64,000 nt of DNA, taken from Cyanobium sp. CZS48M (lineage in GTDB: Bacteria; Cyanobacteriota; Cyanobacteriia; PCC-6307; Cyanobiaceae). Under the pieces are notes generated by a model, which saw nothing but the letters and a program-made list of their open reading frames with translations, did not search any database and was not told the DNA's origin. Shown here in pieces: positions 34,804 to 44,698 of this stretch (position 1 is the stretch's first letter; each line of letters opens with the position of its first letter). The position numbers were made by a program, and so were the translations under genes. The stretch spans positions 1 through 64,000 of the forward strand of contig JAUCZK010000003.1 of the NCBI GenBank assembly GCA_030373145.1, written 5' to 3'.

Positions 34804-35636
34804 CAGCGCTGGTGGGGCAGGGGGCCGCGGCGTCCTGGGGCGATCGAGGCCTCAAGGAAGCTGCAGAGTTCTTCGGAGGCCGGCAGGAGGGTTTCGGCGC
34901 GGATGTGCGCCAGGGCTTCCGCCAGCACCTCATGGCTGCGGTAGAGCCGGTTCCACACCGCCAGCAGCTGTTTCAGCTCGGCTCCGCCCTCCCTGTCCAC
35001 CAGGCCATTGCGCTTGAGCCCGATCCGGTTGAGCCCGCGCAGGCGGCCGGGGTGCCCCTCCACGATCGCGAAGGGGGGCACATCGCGGTCGATGCGGCTC
35101 ATGCCCCCCACCATCGCCAGCTTGCCGATGTGGACGAACTGATGGATGCCGAGCACCCCACCGATCACCGCCCGGTCGCCGATCACCACGTGGCCGGCGA
35201 TCGCCACGCTGTTGGCCACCACGATCCGGTCGCCCAGCAGGCAGTTGTGGCCCACATGGCTGTAGGCCATCAGCAGATTGCCGTTGCCCAGGCGGGTCTG
35301 CTCACCATCGGCGGTGGCCCGGTTGATCGTGACGCACTCGCGGATGGTGTTGTCGTCGCCCATCACCACCTCGGTGGGGGCGCCGCCGTACTTGAGGTCC
35401 TGGGGCTCAAGGCCGATGCAGGCGCCGGGGAAGATGCGATTGCCAGAGCCCATCGTCACCCGACCATCGATCACCACATGGGGACCGATCTGACAGCCGG
35501 CGCCCAGCTGCACGTCAGGGCCAATCACCGAGAAGGGGCCGATCTGAACGCCCTGGCCAAGCTGGGCGCGGCTGTCGACCACCGCGGTGGGGTGAATCGT
35601 GGTTTCCAGGGCTGTGCTGGTCATGGCCTCAGTCAA
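34803..35636 (-). CDS. lpxA: UDP-N-acetylglucosamine acyltransferase
   Basis: 277 residues, mostly hexapeptide repeats of a left-handed beta-helix ([26 protein letters not shown] and following turns), with the catalytic His region in [14 protein letters not shown]. It performs the first acylation of lipid A synthesis. The start overlaps fabZ by 8 nt. Confidence 0.95.
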   Translation of the reverse strand: MTEAMTSTALETTIHPTAVVDSRAQLGQGVQIGPFSVIGPDVQLGAGCQIGPHVVIDGRVTMGSGNRIFPGACIGLEPQDLKYGGAPTEVVMGDDNTIRECVTINRATADGEQTRLGNGNLLMAYSHVGHNCLLGDRIVVANSVAIAGHVVIGDRAVIGGVLGIHQFVHIGKLAMVGGMSRIDRDVPPFAIVEGHPGRLRGLNRIGLKRNGLVDREGGAELKQLLAVWNRLYRSHEVLAEALAHIRAETLLPASEELCSFLEASIAPGRRGPLPHQR

Positions 35637-36090
35637 CCAGGGAGAACATCAGTTCCCCAGAGCACACCAGGTTTCCATCCACGGTGACTTCTGCTCTCAC
35701 TTTGCCGAACCGTTTGCGTTTGAGACTGAGCAGTTCGCAGCTGATGAGCAACTGATCACCGGGCACCACCGGCCGTCGGAAGCGCACCCCATCGATGCCG
35801 GCAAACACGAACAGGCCCTTGGGCAGCTCCGGCATCTGGGTGACGATCAGGCCACCCACCTGGGCCATGGCCTCCACGATCAGCACACCGGGCATCAGCG
35901 GCCGGCCGGGGAAATGGCCCTGGAACTGGGGCTCGTTGAGGGTGACGTTCTTGAGGGCCACCGCCCGTTTGCCCGGTTCGTACTCAATCACCCGATCCAC
36001 GAGCGCAAAGGGATAGCGGTGGGGCAGCAGGTTGAGGATCTGCTCGGAGGTGAGCAGGGGAACAGGTGCGCCAGCGGGAGTCAAGGACAA
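35629..36090 (-). CDS. fabZ: (3R)-hydroxyacyl-ACP dehydratase
   Basis: 153 residues, hot-dog fold. [14 protein letters not shown] holds the catalytic His and [25 protein letters not shown] the catalytic Glu region and dimer helix. It dehydrates hydroxyacyl-ACP in fatty acid synthesis and shares substrate with LpxA, which explains the conserved placement between lpxC and lpxA. Confidence 0.96.
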   Translation of the reverse strand: MSLTPAGAPVPLLTSEQILNLLPHRYPFALVDRVIEYEPGKRAVALKNVTLNEPQFQGHFPGRPLMPGVLIVEAMAQVGGLIVTQMPELPKGLFVFAGIDGVRFRRPVVPGDQLLISCELLSLKRKRFGKVRAEVTVDGNLVCSGELMFSLVD

Positions 36091-36096
36091 CGGGCT

Positions 36097-36948
36097 TCAG
36101 ATCGAGCGGGGTGGAGCGGCGAGGGCCGCCGCCAGGGCAGTGTGCAGCCCGTGGGATCCACGGAAGGCGAAGACCTGGGCCTGGGGCAAGCCCGCCAGCG
36201 CCAGGTCCCCCAGCAGGTCCAAGAGCTTATGGCGCACCGGTTCCTGGGGGAAACGCAGGGGCGGGTTAACCCAGTGATCCCCATCACAGACCAGAGCGCT
36301 CTCCAGATCCCCGCCCTGGATCAGGCCGGCGGCGCGGAGTTGATCGATCTGCTCGCGAAAGCCGAAGGTGCGGGCCGGCGCGATCTCCTCCACGAAAGCG
36401 GCTGGGGTGAGCTCCAGGGAGAAGAGCTGGCGGCCGATGGCGGGCTGGCTGAATTCGATCGCGGCGCCGATCCGGGGAGTGTCGCTGGGCAGGGCCGTGG
36501 CGAAGCTCTGGCCCTGCTGGAGGGTGATCGGAGCGTCCAGGGGTCGCAGGGGCACCCGGGGGCCCAGATGCTGCAGCCCCGCTGAGGCGATGGCCTCGAC
36601 CCAGGGCAGAGCGGAGCCGTCGAGCAGGGGAATCTCCTCTCCCTCCACCAGCAGTTCCACATGGGAGAGCCCGGTTCCCGCCAGGGCCGCCAGCAGGTGC
36701 TCCACCGTGGCCAAGCGGCGCTGATCGAGGCGCAGGGCCGTGCACAGCTGGGTGTCACACACCTGCGACGGATGCAACGCCACCGGCTCCAACGACGGCG
36801 CATCCAGCCAGCCCACCACATAGCCGGCACGCTCGCTGGGCTGAAGCCGCACCCGGCAGGGGCTGCCGCTGTGCAGCCCGACGCCGGAGCACTCCACCGC
36901 TGTGGCCAGGGTCCAGGCCTGGCTGTAGTCCTCAGGCCAGAGGGTCAC
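36097..36948 (-). CDS. lpxC: UDP-3-O-acyl-N-acetylglucosamine deacetylase
   Basis: 283 residues from a GTG start. Zinc-site blocks are TVEHLLAALAG (His) and VRHKLLDLLGDLAL (His and Asp), with GVGLHSG near the N-terminus. It commits sugar nucleotides to lipid A. The GTG overlaps the bamA TAG by one base. Confidence 0.94.
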   Translation of the reverse strand: MTLWPEDYSQAWTLATAVECSGVGLHSGSPCRVRLQPSERAGYVVGWLDAPSLEPVALHPSQVCDTQLCTALRLDQRRLATVEHLLAALAGTGLSHVELLVEGEEIPLLDGSALPWVEAIASAGLQHLGPRVPLRPLDAPITLQQGQSFATALPSDTPRIGAAIEFSQPAIGRQLFSLELTPAAFVEEIAPARTFGFREQIDQLRAAGLIQGGDLESALVCDGDHWVNPPLRFPQEPVRHKLLDLLGDLALAGLPQAQVFAFRGSHGLHTALAAALAAPPRSI

Positions 36949-39239
36949 TAGAACTTCCAGCCCACACCGAGGTTGAAGCGCCAGTCGCCGGTGAACCCTT
37001 CGCTGGCCACCTCCAGCCGCAGGGGACCCACCGGTGTGGTGACGATCAGACCGGTGCCCACGGAGAAGCCGCTGCCGGGCTTGTCGAGCAGCGAACCGGG
37101 GTTACCGGGCACCCCCGACTGGCTGCCGAAGGCGGTGCCGCCATCCACGAACAGCTCACCGCTGACGATGCTGAACAGGGGGAAGCGGTATTCGATCGTG
37201 GCTTCCCCGAAGCTGCGACCCACCCCCATGTCGCAGTCGGCGTAGCCGCGCACGGAGTTGGAGCCCCCCAGACAGAAGGCTTCGTAGGGAGGCAGATCAC
37301 CGATGTTGGTACCGGCCGAGAACTGGAAGGCCAGCGTCTGCTTGCAGTCGGGAGTTTCACCGGGCTTGGGCCGGCAGCCCTTGTAGAACTTCAGCCAGTT
37401 GACCGGAATGAAATAGCTGTAACTGGCCCTCAGCCGGTTGAAGGTGGGTGAATCGGGGCCCACGGAGACGAACTGCTCGGTGCCGAGGGTGAGGAAGGAG
37501 CCGGAGGTGGGATTGCGGGGGTCGTTGAGGTTGTTGCGGGTGGCAGCCACCCGCACCGCTAGCAGCTGGTTGCTGCGGGCGCAGTTGTAGGCGATGCAGA
37601 TCACATCGTTGATCGGGGCATCCGAGCCGTCAAAATTGTTGGTGCTCACCCCGAAACGACGGTTGGCACCGGTGAAGTTCATCGGGGTGACCTCCTGGGC
37701 GCTGGCGCCGAGCACCACGCTCCAGAGCGCGCGCTTGAACGGATTGCCACCGTTGAGGGGGCGCACAAACTGGATATTGCCGCCAGCGCGCTGGATGGCA
37801 ACGGAATTGCCTTCGTAATCAAACCAGCTGTTGCTGGGCGACTGCGACTCGGCTTCTGACACCGAGCGGAAGGTCTTGCTCTCGGGGTTGTTGTTGTTGT
37901 TGATGTTGTAGGCAACGCTGGTGCCCGGTGCCTTGTAGAAGTCGGAGACGGTGTTGATGTTGCCGTTGTTCTGGCTCTGGAAGATCTGGGGAACATCGCG
38001 GCTGAGGAACACCCGTGCACGGAAGGCCGTGCGGTAGGCGTCGCCCTTGATCCAGGGATCCGTGAAGGAGATGTCGGCCAGGCCACCGAACTGGCCATAG
38101 GTGAAATTGACCCCAAGATCCCAGGCCCGACCCAGCAGGTTGCTGTCCTGAAGCTGGATCTGACCAAACACCCCCTGGCTCTGGCTGTAGCCGAGGCCGC
38201 CGGAGAGGGACCCGGACGACTGCTCGACGATGCCCAGCACGATCACCACGTCGCCGGGCTTGGCCGGCACAGGGCGCAGGGTCACCTTGATGTCACCGAA
38301 GAGGCCGGTGCCGTAGAGACGCTTGATGTCCTCCTCAAGGTTGCGGCGGTTGAAGCTTTCCCCCGGCTTGATCGAGATCTCACGGCTGACGACCCAGGGC
38401 TTGGTCTTGCCACGGATCGGCTCTCCCTTGTCGTTGGTGGCCGATCCTTCCTTGTTGAGGAACTGAACCTCCACCCCCTCAACGGTGCCCTCCCGCACCG
38501 TCAGCAGCACCGTGCCATCGGGACTGACCCGGTTGGGTCCGGTCACCCGCGCCAGGGAATAGCCCTGATCGGAGTACCACTTCTGCAGCTCCTGCATGCG
38601 GGACTGCAGGGTGTTGAGGTTGAGGGTCCGGCCGTAATCCGCAGCAAAGGTGTCCGCCAGCACCGTGGGGGGCAGCTTGACCTTGGCGGCGTCGAACTCC
38701 ACCTTCTGCAGCACCGGATTGGCGGTGGTGATCACCACCACCTGCACCCCGAGGGGGCCATCCACCGGCTGGATGCGCACATCCGAGAACCAGCCGCTGG
38801 CATAGATAGCGGAGAGATCGGTCTGCAGCTCGCTGCGGGTCACCCGGCTGCCGGGCCGCACCACCATGGCGTCGTAGACCGCCAGCTCCAGCCGCTCGCG
38901 CTCGGGGTGACCTTCGAGGCCCTGGACCACCACTTCACTGACCAATACCCGCGGTTCATCGGGCTTGGGCGGGGTGATGCTCTCAGGGTTGAGCGAGCTG
39001 GGGGGCTCGCCAGCGGGCGGAGTGACCGGCGTCTCGGCCGGGACAGGGACGGGGGTGCCGGCCTCCGGGGCGGGCGCTGCCGGTTCCGGTTCGCTAGCGG
39101 GGGCTGGTTCGGTCGCGGGGGAGGGCTCGGCGGCCTGGGCCACTTCGGCAGGCGGCTGGCTCTGGGCGGCGGCCCGCAGGGGACTCAGCAGCGCCAGCAG
39201 CGCCAGCAGCGGCATCCCCAGCCAGAGGCGGAGTGCCAT
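36948..39239 (-). CDS. bamA: Outer-membrane assembly factor BamA / Omp85
   Basis: 763 residues from the ATG at 39239, which gives a signal peptide (MALRLWLGMPLLALLALLSP, cleavage after AAAQ). A Pro/Glu/Ala-rich stretch (about 28-90) precedes POTRA domains (about 95-345: VLVSEVVVQGLEGHPERERLEL, VEFDAAKVKLPPTVLADTF, VSREISIKPGESFNRRNLEEDIKRLYGTGLFGDIKV). The C-terminal barrel ends in the aromatic FNLGVGWKF. It inserts beta-barrel proteins into the outer membrane. An upstream frame to 39365 is not protein-like. Three POTRA domains, as usual in cyanobacteria. Confidence 0.93.
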   Translation of the reverse strand: MALRLWLGMPLLALLALLSPLRAAAQSQPPAEVAQAAEPSPATEPAPASEPEPAAPAPEAGTPVPVPAETPVTPPAGEPPSSLNPESITPPKPDEPRVLVSEVVVQGLEGHPERERLELAVYDAMVVRPGSRVTRSELQTDLSAIYASGWFSDVRIQPVDGPLGVQVVVITTANPVLQKVEFDAAKVKLPPTVLADTFAADYGRTLNLNTLQSRMQELQKWYSDQGYSLARVTGPNRVSPDGTVLLTVREGTVEGVEVQFLNKEGSATNDKGEPIRGKTKPWVVSREISIKPGESFNRRNLEEDIKRLYGTGLFGDIKVTLRPVPAKPGDVVIVLGIVEQSSGSLSGGLGYSQSQGVFGQIQLQDSNLLGRAWDLGVNFTYGQFGGLADISFTDPWIKGDAYRTAFRARVFLSRDVPQIFQSQNNGNINTVSDFYKAPGTSVAYNINNNNNPESKTFRSVSEAESQSPSNSWFDYEGNSVAIQRAGGNIQFVRPLNGGNPFKRALWSVVLGASAQEVTPMNFTGANRRFGVSTNNFDGSDAPINDVICIAYNCARSNQLLAVRVAATRNNLNDPRNPTSGSFLTLGTEQFVSVGPDSPTFNRLRASYSYFIPVNWLKFYKGCRPKPGETPDCKQTLAFQFSAGTNIGDLPPYEAFCLGGSNSVRGYADCDMGVGRSFGEATIEYRFPLFSIVSGELFVDGGTAFGSQSGVPGNPGSLLDKPGSGFSVGTGLIVTTPVGPLRLEVASEGFTGDWRFNLGVGWKF

Positions 39240-39342
39240 GGGCCGGGGCCGGGCCTCGGAGAAGGCATAGCTGGGGTGGGCGTTTGGGATGACACCCATG
39301 GTTCTCCGGGTCACAGCGGCGACGCCGCAAATTGACGTGACC

Positions 39343-40098
39343 TTACCGGTAGACGCTGGGCCCATGGATCACCCCTTGGACCCGTTTGAGGACCTCCCCA
39401 TAGGCCTCGATCACCCCGCCGAGGTCCTGGCGGAACCGGTCCTTGTCAAGAATGCGCTCCTTGGCATCGGCCACATCGAGATCCCAGAGCCGGCAGGTGT
39501 CGGGGCTGATCTCATCGGCCACCACCAATTGGCCGTCAGCGGTGAACCCCAGCTCCAGCTTGAAGTCCACCAGTTGCAGTCCGAGGCCGGCGAACAGCTC
39601 CAGCAGCAGCGCATTCACCCGGCGGGCCAGGGCCTCCAGCTCCAGGCGCTGCTCCCTGCTCACCAGGGCCAGCCGCTCCAGGCGGGCCTCGCTCAGGAAG
39701 GGATCCTCGTAGGCGTCGTCCTTGTAATAGAGGTCGAGCAGCGGGGGGTCGAGGGGGGTCCCTGGGGCGATCGGCATCTGCTTGCACAGCGATCCGGCCG
39801 CCACGTTGCGGATCACCACCTCCAGCGGAATCACCCGCACGGGCCGCACCAGCATCCACTGATCGCCCTGCACCCCCAGGTAATGGGTGGGCACCCCCGC
39901 GCGCTGCAGGTGCTCGAACAGCAGGGCCGAGATCCTGCAGTTGAGGGGACCCTTGCCCTTCAGCTGGGCCTTCTTGAGGGCATTGAAGGCGGTGGCGTCA
40001 TCCTTGAACTCCACGGCCAGCAGATCGCTGCGGTCGGTCTGGAAGACCCGCTTGGCCTTGCCTTCGTAGAGAAGCGGGCCCAACTGATAGGCGGTCAT
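39343..40098 (-). CDS. purC: SAICAR synthetase
   Basis: 251 residues. Signatures: [14 protein letters not shown] (ATP-binding start), [42 protein letters not shown] and [10 protein letters not shown]. It adds aspartate to CAIR in purine synthesis. It overlaps the upstream secreted-protein gene by 4 nt. purD is divergent 1.1 kb upstream. Confidence 0.95.
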   Translation of the reverse strand: MTAYQLGPLLYEGKAKRVFQTDRSDLLAVEFKDDATAFNALKKAQLKGKGPLNCRISALLFEHLQRAGVPTHYLGVQGDQWMLVRPVRVIPLEVVIRNVAAGSLCKQMPIAPGTPLDPPLLDLYYKDDAYEDPFLSEARLERLALVSREQRLELEALARRVNALLLELFAGLGLQLVDFKLELGFTADGQLVVADEISPDTCRLWDLDVADAKERILDKDRFRQDLGGVIEAYGEVLKRVQGVIHGPSVYR

Positions 40099-41195
40099 GG
40101 GGTGGTGGGCTCAGCGGTTTCGGGGGCGGAGGGGGCATGGCCTCCTGGCTCGCGCGGAGAGCGCAGGCGCTGCTCCAACACCTTGTTGCGCTCCGCTTCG
40201 GAGGGATCATCGCGCCGCAGTACCCATTCGGCGTAGGTGTCGTCGATGCGGCGGCTGAGGCGCAACCGACGCTGCCTGGCCGGTTCCGGATCGCCCCCCT
40301 CGAGGCGCTGCAGGGCCTGCTGGTCATCGAGCAACTGGGCCGCCAGCCCCCAGGCGCCGCCGGCGGCGGCCTGATCCAGGGCCATCTCCATCAGGGCATT
40401 GCGCTGGGCAAGGGGAAGGTTGTCAAGCAAGGCCACCGCCAGCTTCAGCCGCTCCGCCGCCACCACTCCCGGCAGGCGCCCGGCCAGCAACACCTCAGCG
40501 GCTTCCTGCCGGCGACCCATCGCCGCGAGATGGGAGGCGAGCACATCGAGGGCCGAGCGGGTGTCGAGGGTGCCGTCGTCCCGCAGCCGCACCGGCAGGG
40601 CCATGGCCTCCAGACTGCTGCGCTCCCCGGCGGCCAGGCGCCGCAGGGCTTCGGCCGCCCGGCGGTGGTTGAGGCCGGCATTGGCCGCCCGCCACTGCAG
40701 GGTCAGCCACTGCTGCCGCTCCAGGCCCGGACCAGGCCCGTAGCGGTCCAGCACCGACAGGGCCGCCTCCGGCGCCAGGCAACTGATCAGGGCATTGGCA
40801 TTGGCCAACACCACCGGCAGGGGCTCGGGGGCAGGACGCAGGGCCACCAGCCGGTCCTTGAGCTGGCGCAGGCGCACGGGCAGATCAAAACGGGCGGCGT
40901 CCTGACAGGCCTGCTCCAGCAGTGGCAGCTGATCCGATGCCAGGGCGGCGGCAAACACCGACTCCTCCATGGGCAGCGCCGGCATGGGCAGCACCGGCAG
41001 GGGCCCAGCCGCCGCCGGGATCGCAACGGGCGCCTGCGGCTGCGGCGGCTGCGTTTGAGCGCGACTGCCCCCTGGAGGGCAGAGACCCAGCAGCAGCAAC
41101 GTCAGCAGACCCGCCCATCGCCCCGCCCAGCGGGCCAGGCCAGGGCACGGATGCGCTGCAGCGGGAACCACCGGCAAGTAGAGAAGGAATGACAC
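40095..41195 (-). CDS. Secreted alpha-helical repeat-like protein of unknown function
   Basis: 366 residues from the GTG at 41195, chosen because it gives a signal peptide (about 28-48, [20 protein letters not shown]) and avoids overlap with the divergent purD. The mature part is all helical with repeated Leu/Ala patterns resembling solenoid repeats ([60 protein letters not shown]). No enzyme motif. It is coupled to purC by a 4-nt overlap and heads a series that includes bamA and lipid A genes, so a periplasmic envelope role is an inference. Confidence 0.7.
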   Translation of the reverse strand: MSFLLYLPVVPAAAHPCPGLARWAGRWAGLLTLLLLGLCPPGGSRAQTQPPQPQAPVAIPAAAGPLPVLPMPALPMEESVFAAALASDQLPLLEQACQDAARFDLPVRLRQLKDRLVALRPAPEPLPVVLANANALISCLAPEAALSVLDRYGPGPGLERQQWLTLQWRAANAGLNHRRAAEALRRLAAGERSSLEAMALPVRLRDDGTLDTRSALDVLASHLAAMGRRQEAAEVLLAGRLPGVVAAERLKLAVALLDNLPLAQRNALMEMALDQAAAGGAWGLAAQLLDDQQALQRLEGGDPEPARQRRLRLSRRIDDTYAEWVLRRDDPSEAERNKVLEQRLRSPREPGGHAPSAPETAEPTTP

Positions 41196-41259
41196 GGCTG
41201 GCGGTCCACCGGGGGTCAACCTAAGGGAACCGATTGGCCACTTCCGCCGCTCCGGCCCC

Positions 41260-42588
41260 ATGACAGCTTCGGTCCGCTCCTCTGACCCCACCTCCGCCGA
41301 GGCCAGCGTTCGGCACCTGCTGGTGGTGGGCTCCGGCGGCCGCGAGAATGCCCTGGCCTGGGCCCTGGCCCGTTGCCCGGGGGTGGAGAGGGTCTGGGTG
41401 GCCCCAGGCAATGGCGGCACGGCCCAGCTGGAGGGCTGTGAGCCCCTGGACATCCGCGAATCCGACCAGGAGGGTCTGCTGCGGGCGGCCCTGGAGCTGG
41501 GGGTGACGCTGGTGGTGGTGGGACCGGAAGGTCCTTTGGCCGACGGCCTGGCGGATCACCTGCGGGCCGGCGGCCTGGCGGTGTTCGGACCAGGGGCCGA
41601 CGGGGCCCGGCTGGAGGCCAGCAAGCAGTGGGCCAAGGCCCTGATGCTGGAGGCGGGTGTTCCCACCGCTGGTCACTGGTCCGCCTCCAGCCGCAGTGAG
41701 GCCCTGGCGGTGCTGGAGCGGGTGGGGAGGCCCCTGGTGATCAAGGCCGATGGACTGGCGGCCGGCAAGGGGGTCACGGTGGCGGAAAGCCTCGAGGACA
41801 GCCGCGCCGCCATCGAGGAGATCTTCGCCGGACGCTTCGGTGACGCCGGCCAGAGCCTGGTGCTGGAGGAGCGGCTGAGCGGCCCTGAGGTGTCGGTGTT
41901 CGCCCTCACCGATGGCCGCTCGATGGTGCTGCTGCCGCCGGCTCAGGATCACAAACGCATCGGCGAGGGCGACACCGGACCCAACACCGGCGGCATGGGG
42001 GCCTACGCCCCTGCGCCGCTGCTGGACGCCGCCGCCCTGGAGCAGGTGCGCCGTGAGGTGCTGGAGCCCACCCTGGAGGCCCTGCGCCAGCGGGGCATCG
42101 ACTACCGGGGGGTGATCTACGCCGGGCTGATGCTCTGCAACGAAGGCGGCGCCCAGGTGATCGAGTTCAACTGCCGCTTCGGGGATCCCGAATGCCAGAC
42201 CCTGATGCCCCTGCTGGGGGGTGAACTGGCGGCGGTGCTGCTGGCCTGCGCCCGGGGGAGTCTGGAGCAGGCGCCGCCTCTGACCATCGCCGCAGGCTGC
42301 AGTGCCTGCGTGGTGGCCGCCGCCGAGGGCTACCCCGGTGAGGTGCGCCGGGGGGATGCGATCCACAGCCCAGCGCTGAGCACCCCTCAGCGGCAGCTCT
42401 TCCATGCCGGCAGCCGCCTGGAGGAATCGGGCGCCTGCGTGACCGCCGGCGGCCGGGTGCTGGCGGTGGTGGCCCAGGCGGAGGATTTCGACTCAGCCTT
42501 CGCCAGCGCCTATGCCGCCATGGATCAGGTGCATTACAAAGGCATCACCTTTCGCCGCGACATCGGCCATCAGGTCCGGCGCCCCTAG
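41260..42588 (+). CDS. purD: Phosphoribosylamine-glycine ligase
   Basis: 442 residues, ATP-grasp. Blocks: VVGSGGRENALAWALA, VVVGPEGPLADGLAD, LVIKADGLAAGKGVTV, EERLSGPEVSVFAL, DHKRIGEGDTGPNTGGMGAY and EFNCRFGDPECQTLMPLL. It makes GAR, the second step of purine synthesis. nblS starts 27 nt downstream on the same strand. Confidence 0.96.
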   Translation: MTASVRSSDPTSAEASVRHLLVVGSGGRENALAWALARCPGVERVWVAPGNGGTAQLEGCEPLDIRESDQEGLLRAALELGVTLVVVGPEGPLADGLADHLRAGGLAVFGPGADGARLEASKQWAKALMLEAGVPTAGHWSASSRSEALAVLERVGRPLVIKADGLAAGKGVTVAESLEDSRAAIEEIFAGRFGDAGQSLVLEERLSGPEVSVFALTDGRSMVLLPPAQDHKRIGEGDTGPNTGGMGAYAPAPLLDAAALEQVRREVLEPTLEALRQRGIDYRGVIYAGLMLCNEGGAQVIEFNCRFGDPECQTLMPLLGGELAAVLLACARGSLEQAPPLTIAAGCSACVVAAAEGYPGEVRRGDAIHSPALSTPQRQLFHAGSRLEESGACVTAGGRVLAVVAQAEDFDSAFASAYAAMDQVHYKGITFRRDIGHQVRRP

Positions 42589-42615
42589 GGTGCCAGGGAC
42601 GCTTCACTTCCAGGC

Positions 42616-44676
42616 GTGAACGACGCCTTGCCACCCTCCACCCCCAGCCCCGACAGCGCCGGCGCCAGCCCGTTGCCCCTGAGCTGGTGGGGACAACTGA
42701 GACTCTGGTGGGCGGAATTCAGTCTCCAGACCAAGCTGCTGGCGGTGGCCACCCTGGTGGTGAGCCTGATGATGACCGGCATCACCTTTTTCGCGCTCAA
42801 CAGCATCCAGATGGATGCACGCATGAGCGACACCCGCTTCGCCCGGGATCTGGGCCTGCTGCTCTCGGCGAATGTGACGCCGCTGGTGGCGGAGGGCAAC
42901 GACCGGGAACTGGCGATGGTGGCGGAACGCTTCTGGCGCTCCAGCCGCAGCCTGCGCTACATCTTCTTTGCCGATCCCGAAGGGGTGATCTATCTCGGGA
43001 TCCCGATCAGCGCCACCAACGGCGGCAGTGAACTGCTGCTCAGCCGCAAGCTGGAACTGCCCGCCGAGCTGCAGCGTCGGCCCCAGAATCCCCTGATCCG
43101 GCAGCACCTCAGCCCCGATGGCCAGGTGACCGATGTGTTCGTGCCGATGGTGAGTGAGGGTCGCTACCTCGGGGTGCTCGCCCTCGGCATCAACCCCAAC
43201 GAAGCGGTGCTGGCCAGCGCTGCCCTCACCCGCGAGGTGACGGTGGCGGTGTTCATCTCGATCTGGGTGCTGGTGATCCTGGGGGCGGTGTTCAATGCGC
43301 TCACGATCACCCGCCCGGTGAAGGAGTTACTGCGCGGGGTGCGCGCCATCGCCGGTGGCGATTTCGAGGCCCGCATCGCCCTGCCGGTGGGTGGCGAACT
43401 GGGGGAGCTGCTCAATGGCTTCAACGACATGGCCTCCCGGCTGGAGGTCTATGACGCCGCCAACATCGAGGAACTCACCGCCGCCCAGGTGAAGCAGGAG
43501 AGCCTGATCGCCACCATGGCCGATGGCGCGGCCCTGCTCGATGGCGAAGGACGGATCGTGCTGGTCAACCCCACCGCCCGGCGCCTGTTCCGCTGGGAAG
43601 GCCGCAATCTCGAGGGCAGCGAACTGGGCAGTGAGCTACCCGATGTGCTGGCGATGGAGCTACAGGGGCCGCTGGATTCCCTGGTGAACGGTGAGAAGGA
43701 CAGCACTGATGTGCGCTGCAGTTTCGGGGAGCCGCCCCGCACCCTGCGCATCGTGCTGCAGACGGTCAAAGATGCCGCGGGGGAAAGCCTCAAGGGCATC
43801 GCCATGACGGTGCAGGACCTGACGCGGGAGGTGGAGCTCAACGCCGCCCAGAGCCGCTTCATCAGCAACGTGTCCCATGAACTGCGCACACCGCTGTTCA
43901 ACATCAAGAGCTACGTGGAGACGCTGCACGACCTGCGCGATCAGCTCAGCGAGGAGCAGACCCAGGAGTTCCTGGCGATCGCCAACGCCGAGACCGACCG
44001 CCTCACCCGACTGGTGAACGACGTGCTCGATCTCTCACGGCTGGAATCCGATCGCACCTGGGCGCTTGAGCCCCTGGAGTTGCGTCCGGCCATGGAGCAG
44101 ACCCTGCGCAACTACCGCCTCAACGCCGAGGACAAGGGGGTGCAGCTGGACCTGGAGGTGGACGCTCAGCTGCCCAGTGTGCGGGGCAACTGGGATCTGC
44201 TGCTGCAGGTGCTCGACAACCTCGTGGGCAACGGACTTAAATTCACCCCGGCCGGGGGCCGCCTGATGCTGCGGGCCTACCCTTGGCCCGATTCCTGTCA
44301 TCTCGATCCAGCCAACCAGCCGGCGCTGGATGTCCCCAGCTGTGAGCTCAGCTCACCCTTGCCGAGGCTGCGCGTGGAGATTGCCGACTCGGGCGCCGGC
44401 ATCTCCAGGGAAGATCAGCTGCGCATCTTCGAGCGCTTCTACCGGGTGGAGAACGCCGTTCACACCGAAGCGGGCACAGGGCTGGGGCTCTCGATCGTGC
44501 GAGGGATCCTCGAGAAGCACGGCACGGCGATCCAGATGGCCAGCGAGCCTGGGGTGGGCACCACCTTCTGGTTCGACCTGCCCCTGGAGCAGGCCGACAG
44601 CGATGAATTGATGGTGGAAGGAGAGCGCCGCTCCCAGCAGGCGCGACTGGCGGAGCCCAGGCTGGCCGGGGTCTAG
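42616..44676 (+). CDS. nblS: Sensor histidine kinase NblS (Hik33 type)
   Basis: 686 residues from a GTG. Order: soluble N-terminus, TM1 (about 40-62), extracytoplasmic sensor region, TM2 (about 207-228), HAMP (about 230-285), PAS domain (about 290-395, MADGAALLDGEGRIVLVNPTARRLFRW), HisKA with phospho-accepting H421 (SHELRTPLFNIKSYVETL), HATPase_c with DNLVGNGLKF, DSGAGIS and GTGLGLSIV. This layout and the H-box match NblS/Hik33, the conserved cyanobacterial kinase that acts with RpaB on high-light and stress genes such as hli. The purD-nblS-kaiC order fits other picocyanobacteria. Confidence 0.92.
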   Translation: MNDALPPSTPSPDSAGASPLPLSWWGQLRLWWAEFSLQTKLLAVATLVVSLMMTGITFFALNSIQMDARMSDTRFARDLGLLLSANVTPLVAEGNDRELAMVAERFWRSSRSLRYIFFADPEGVIYLGIPISATNGGSELLLSRKLELPAELQRRPQNPLIRQHLSPDGQVTDVFVPMVSEGRYLGVLALGINPNEAVLASAALTREVTVAVFISIWVLVILGAVFNALTITRPVKELLRGVRAIAGGDFEARIALPVGGELGELLNGFNDMASRLEVYDAANIEELTAAQVKQESLIATMADGAALLDGEGRIVLVNPTARRLFRWEGRNLEGSELGSELPDVLAMELQGPLDSLVNGEKDSTDVRCSFGEPPRTLRIVLQTVKDAAGESLKGIAMTVQDLTREVELNAAQSRFISNVSHELRTPLFNIKSYVETLHDLRDQLSEEQTQEFLAIANAETDRLTRLVNDVLDLSRLESDRTWALEPLELRPAMEQTLRNYRLNAEDKGVQLDLEVDAQLPSVRGNWDLLLQVLDNLVGNGLKFTPAGGRLMLRAYPWPDSCHLDPANQPALDVPSCELSSPLPRLRVEIADSGAGISREDQLRIFERFYRVENAVHTEAGTGLGLSIVRGILEKHGTAIQMASEPGVGTTFWFDLPLEQADSDELMVEGERRSQQARLAEPRLAGV

Positions 44677-44698
44677 CGGGAGATCGGGAGGACAAGCC

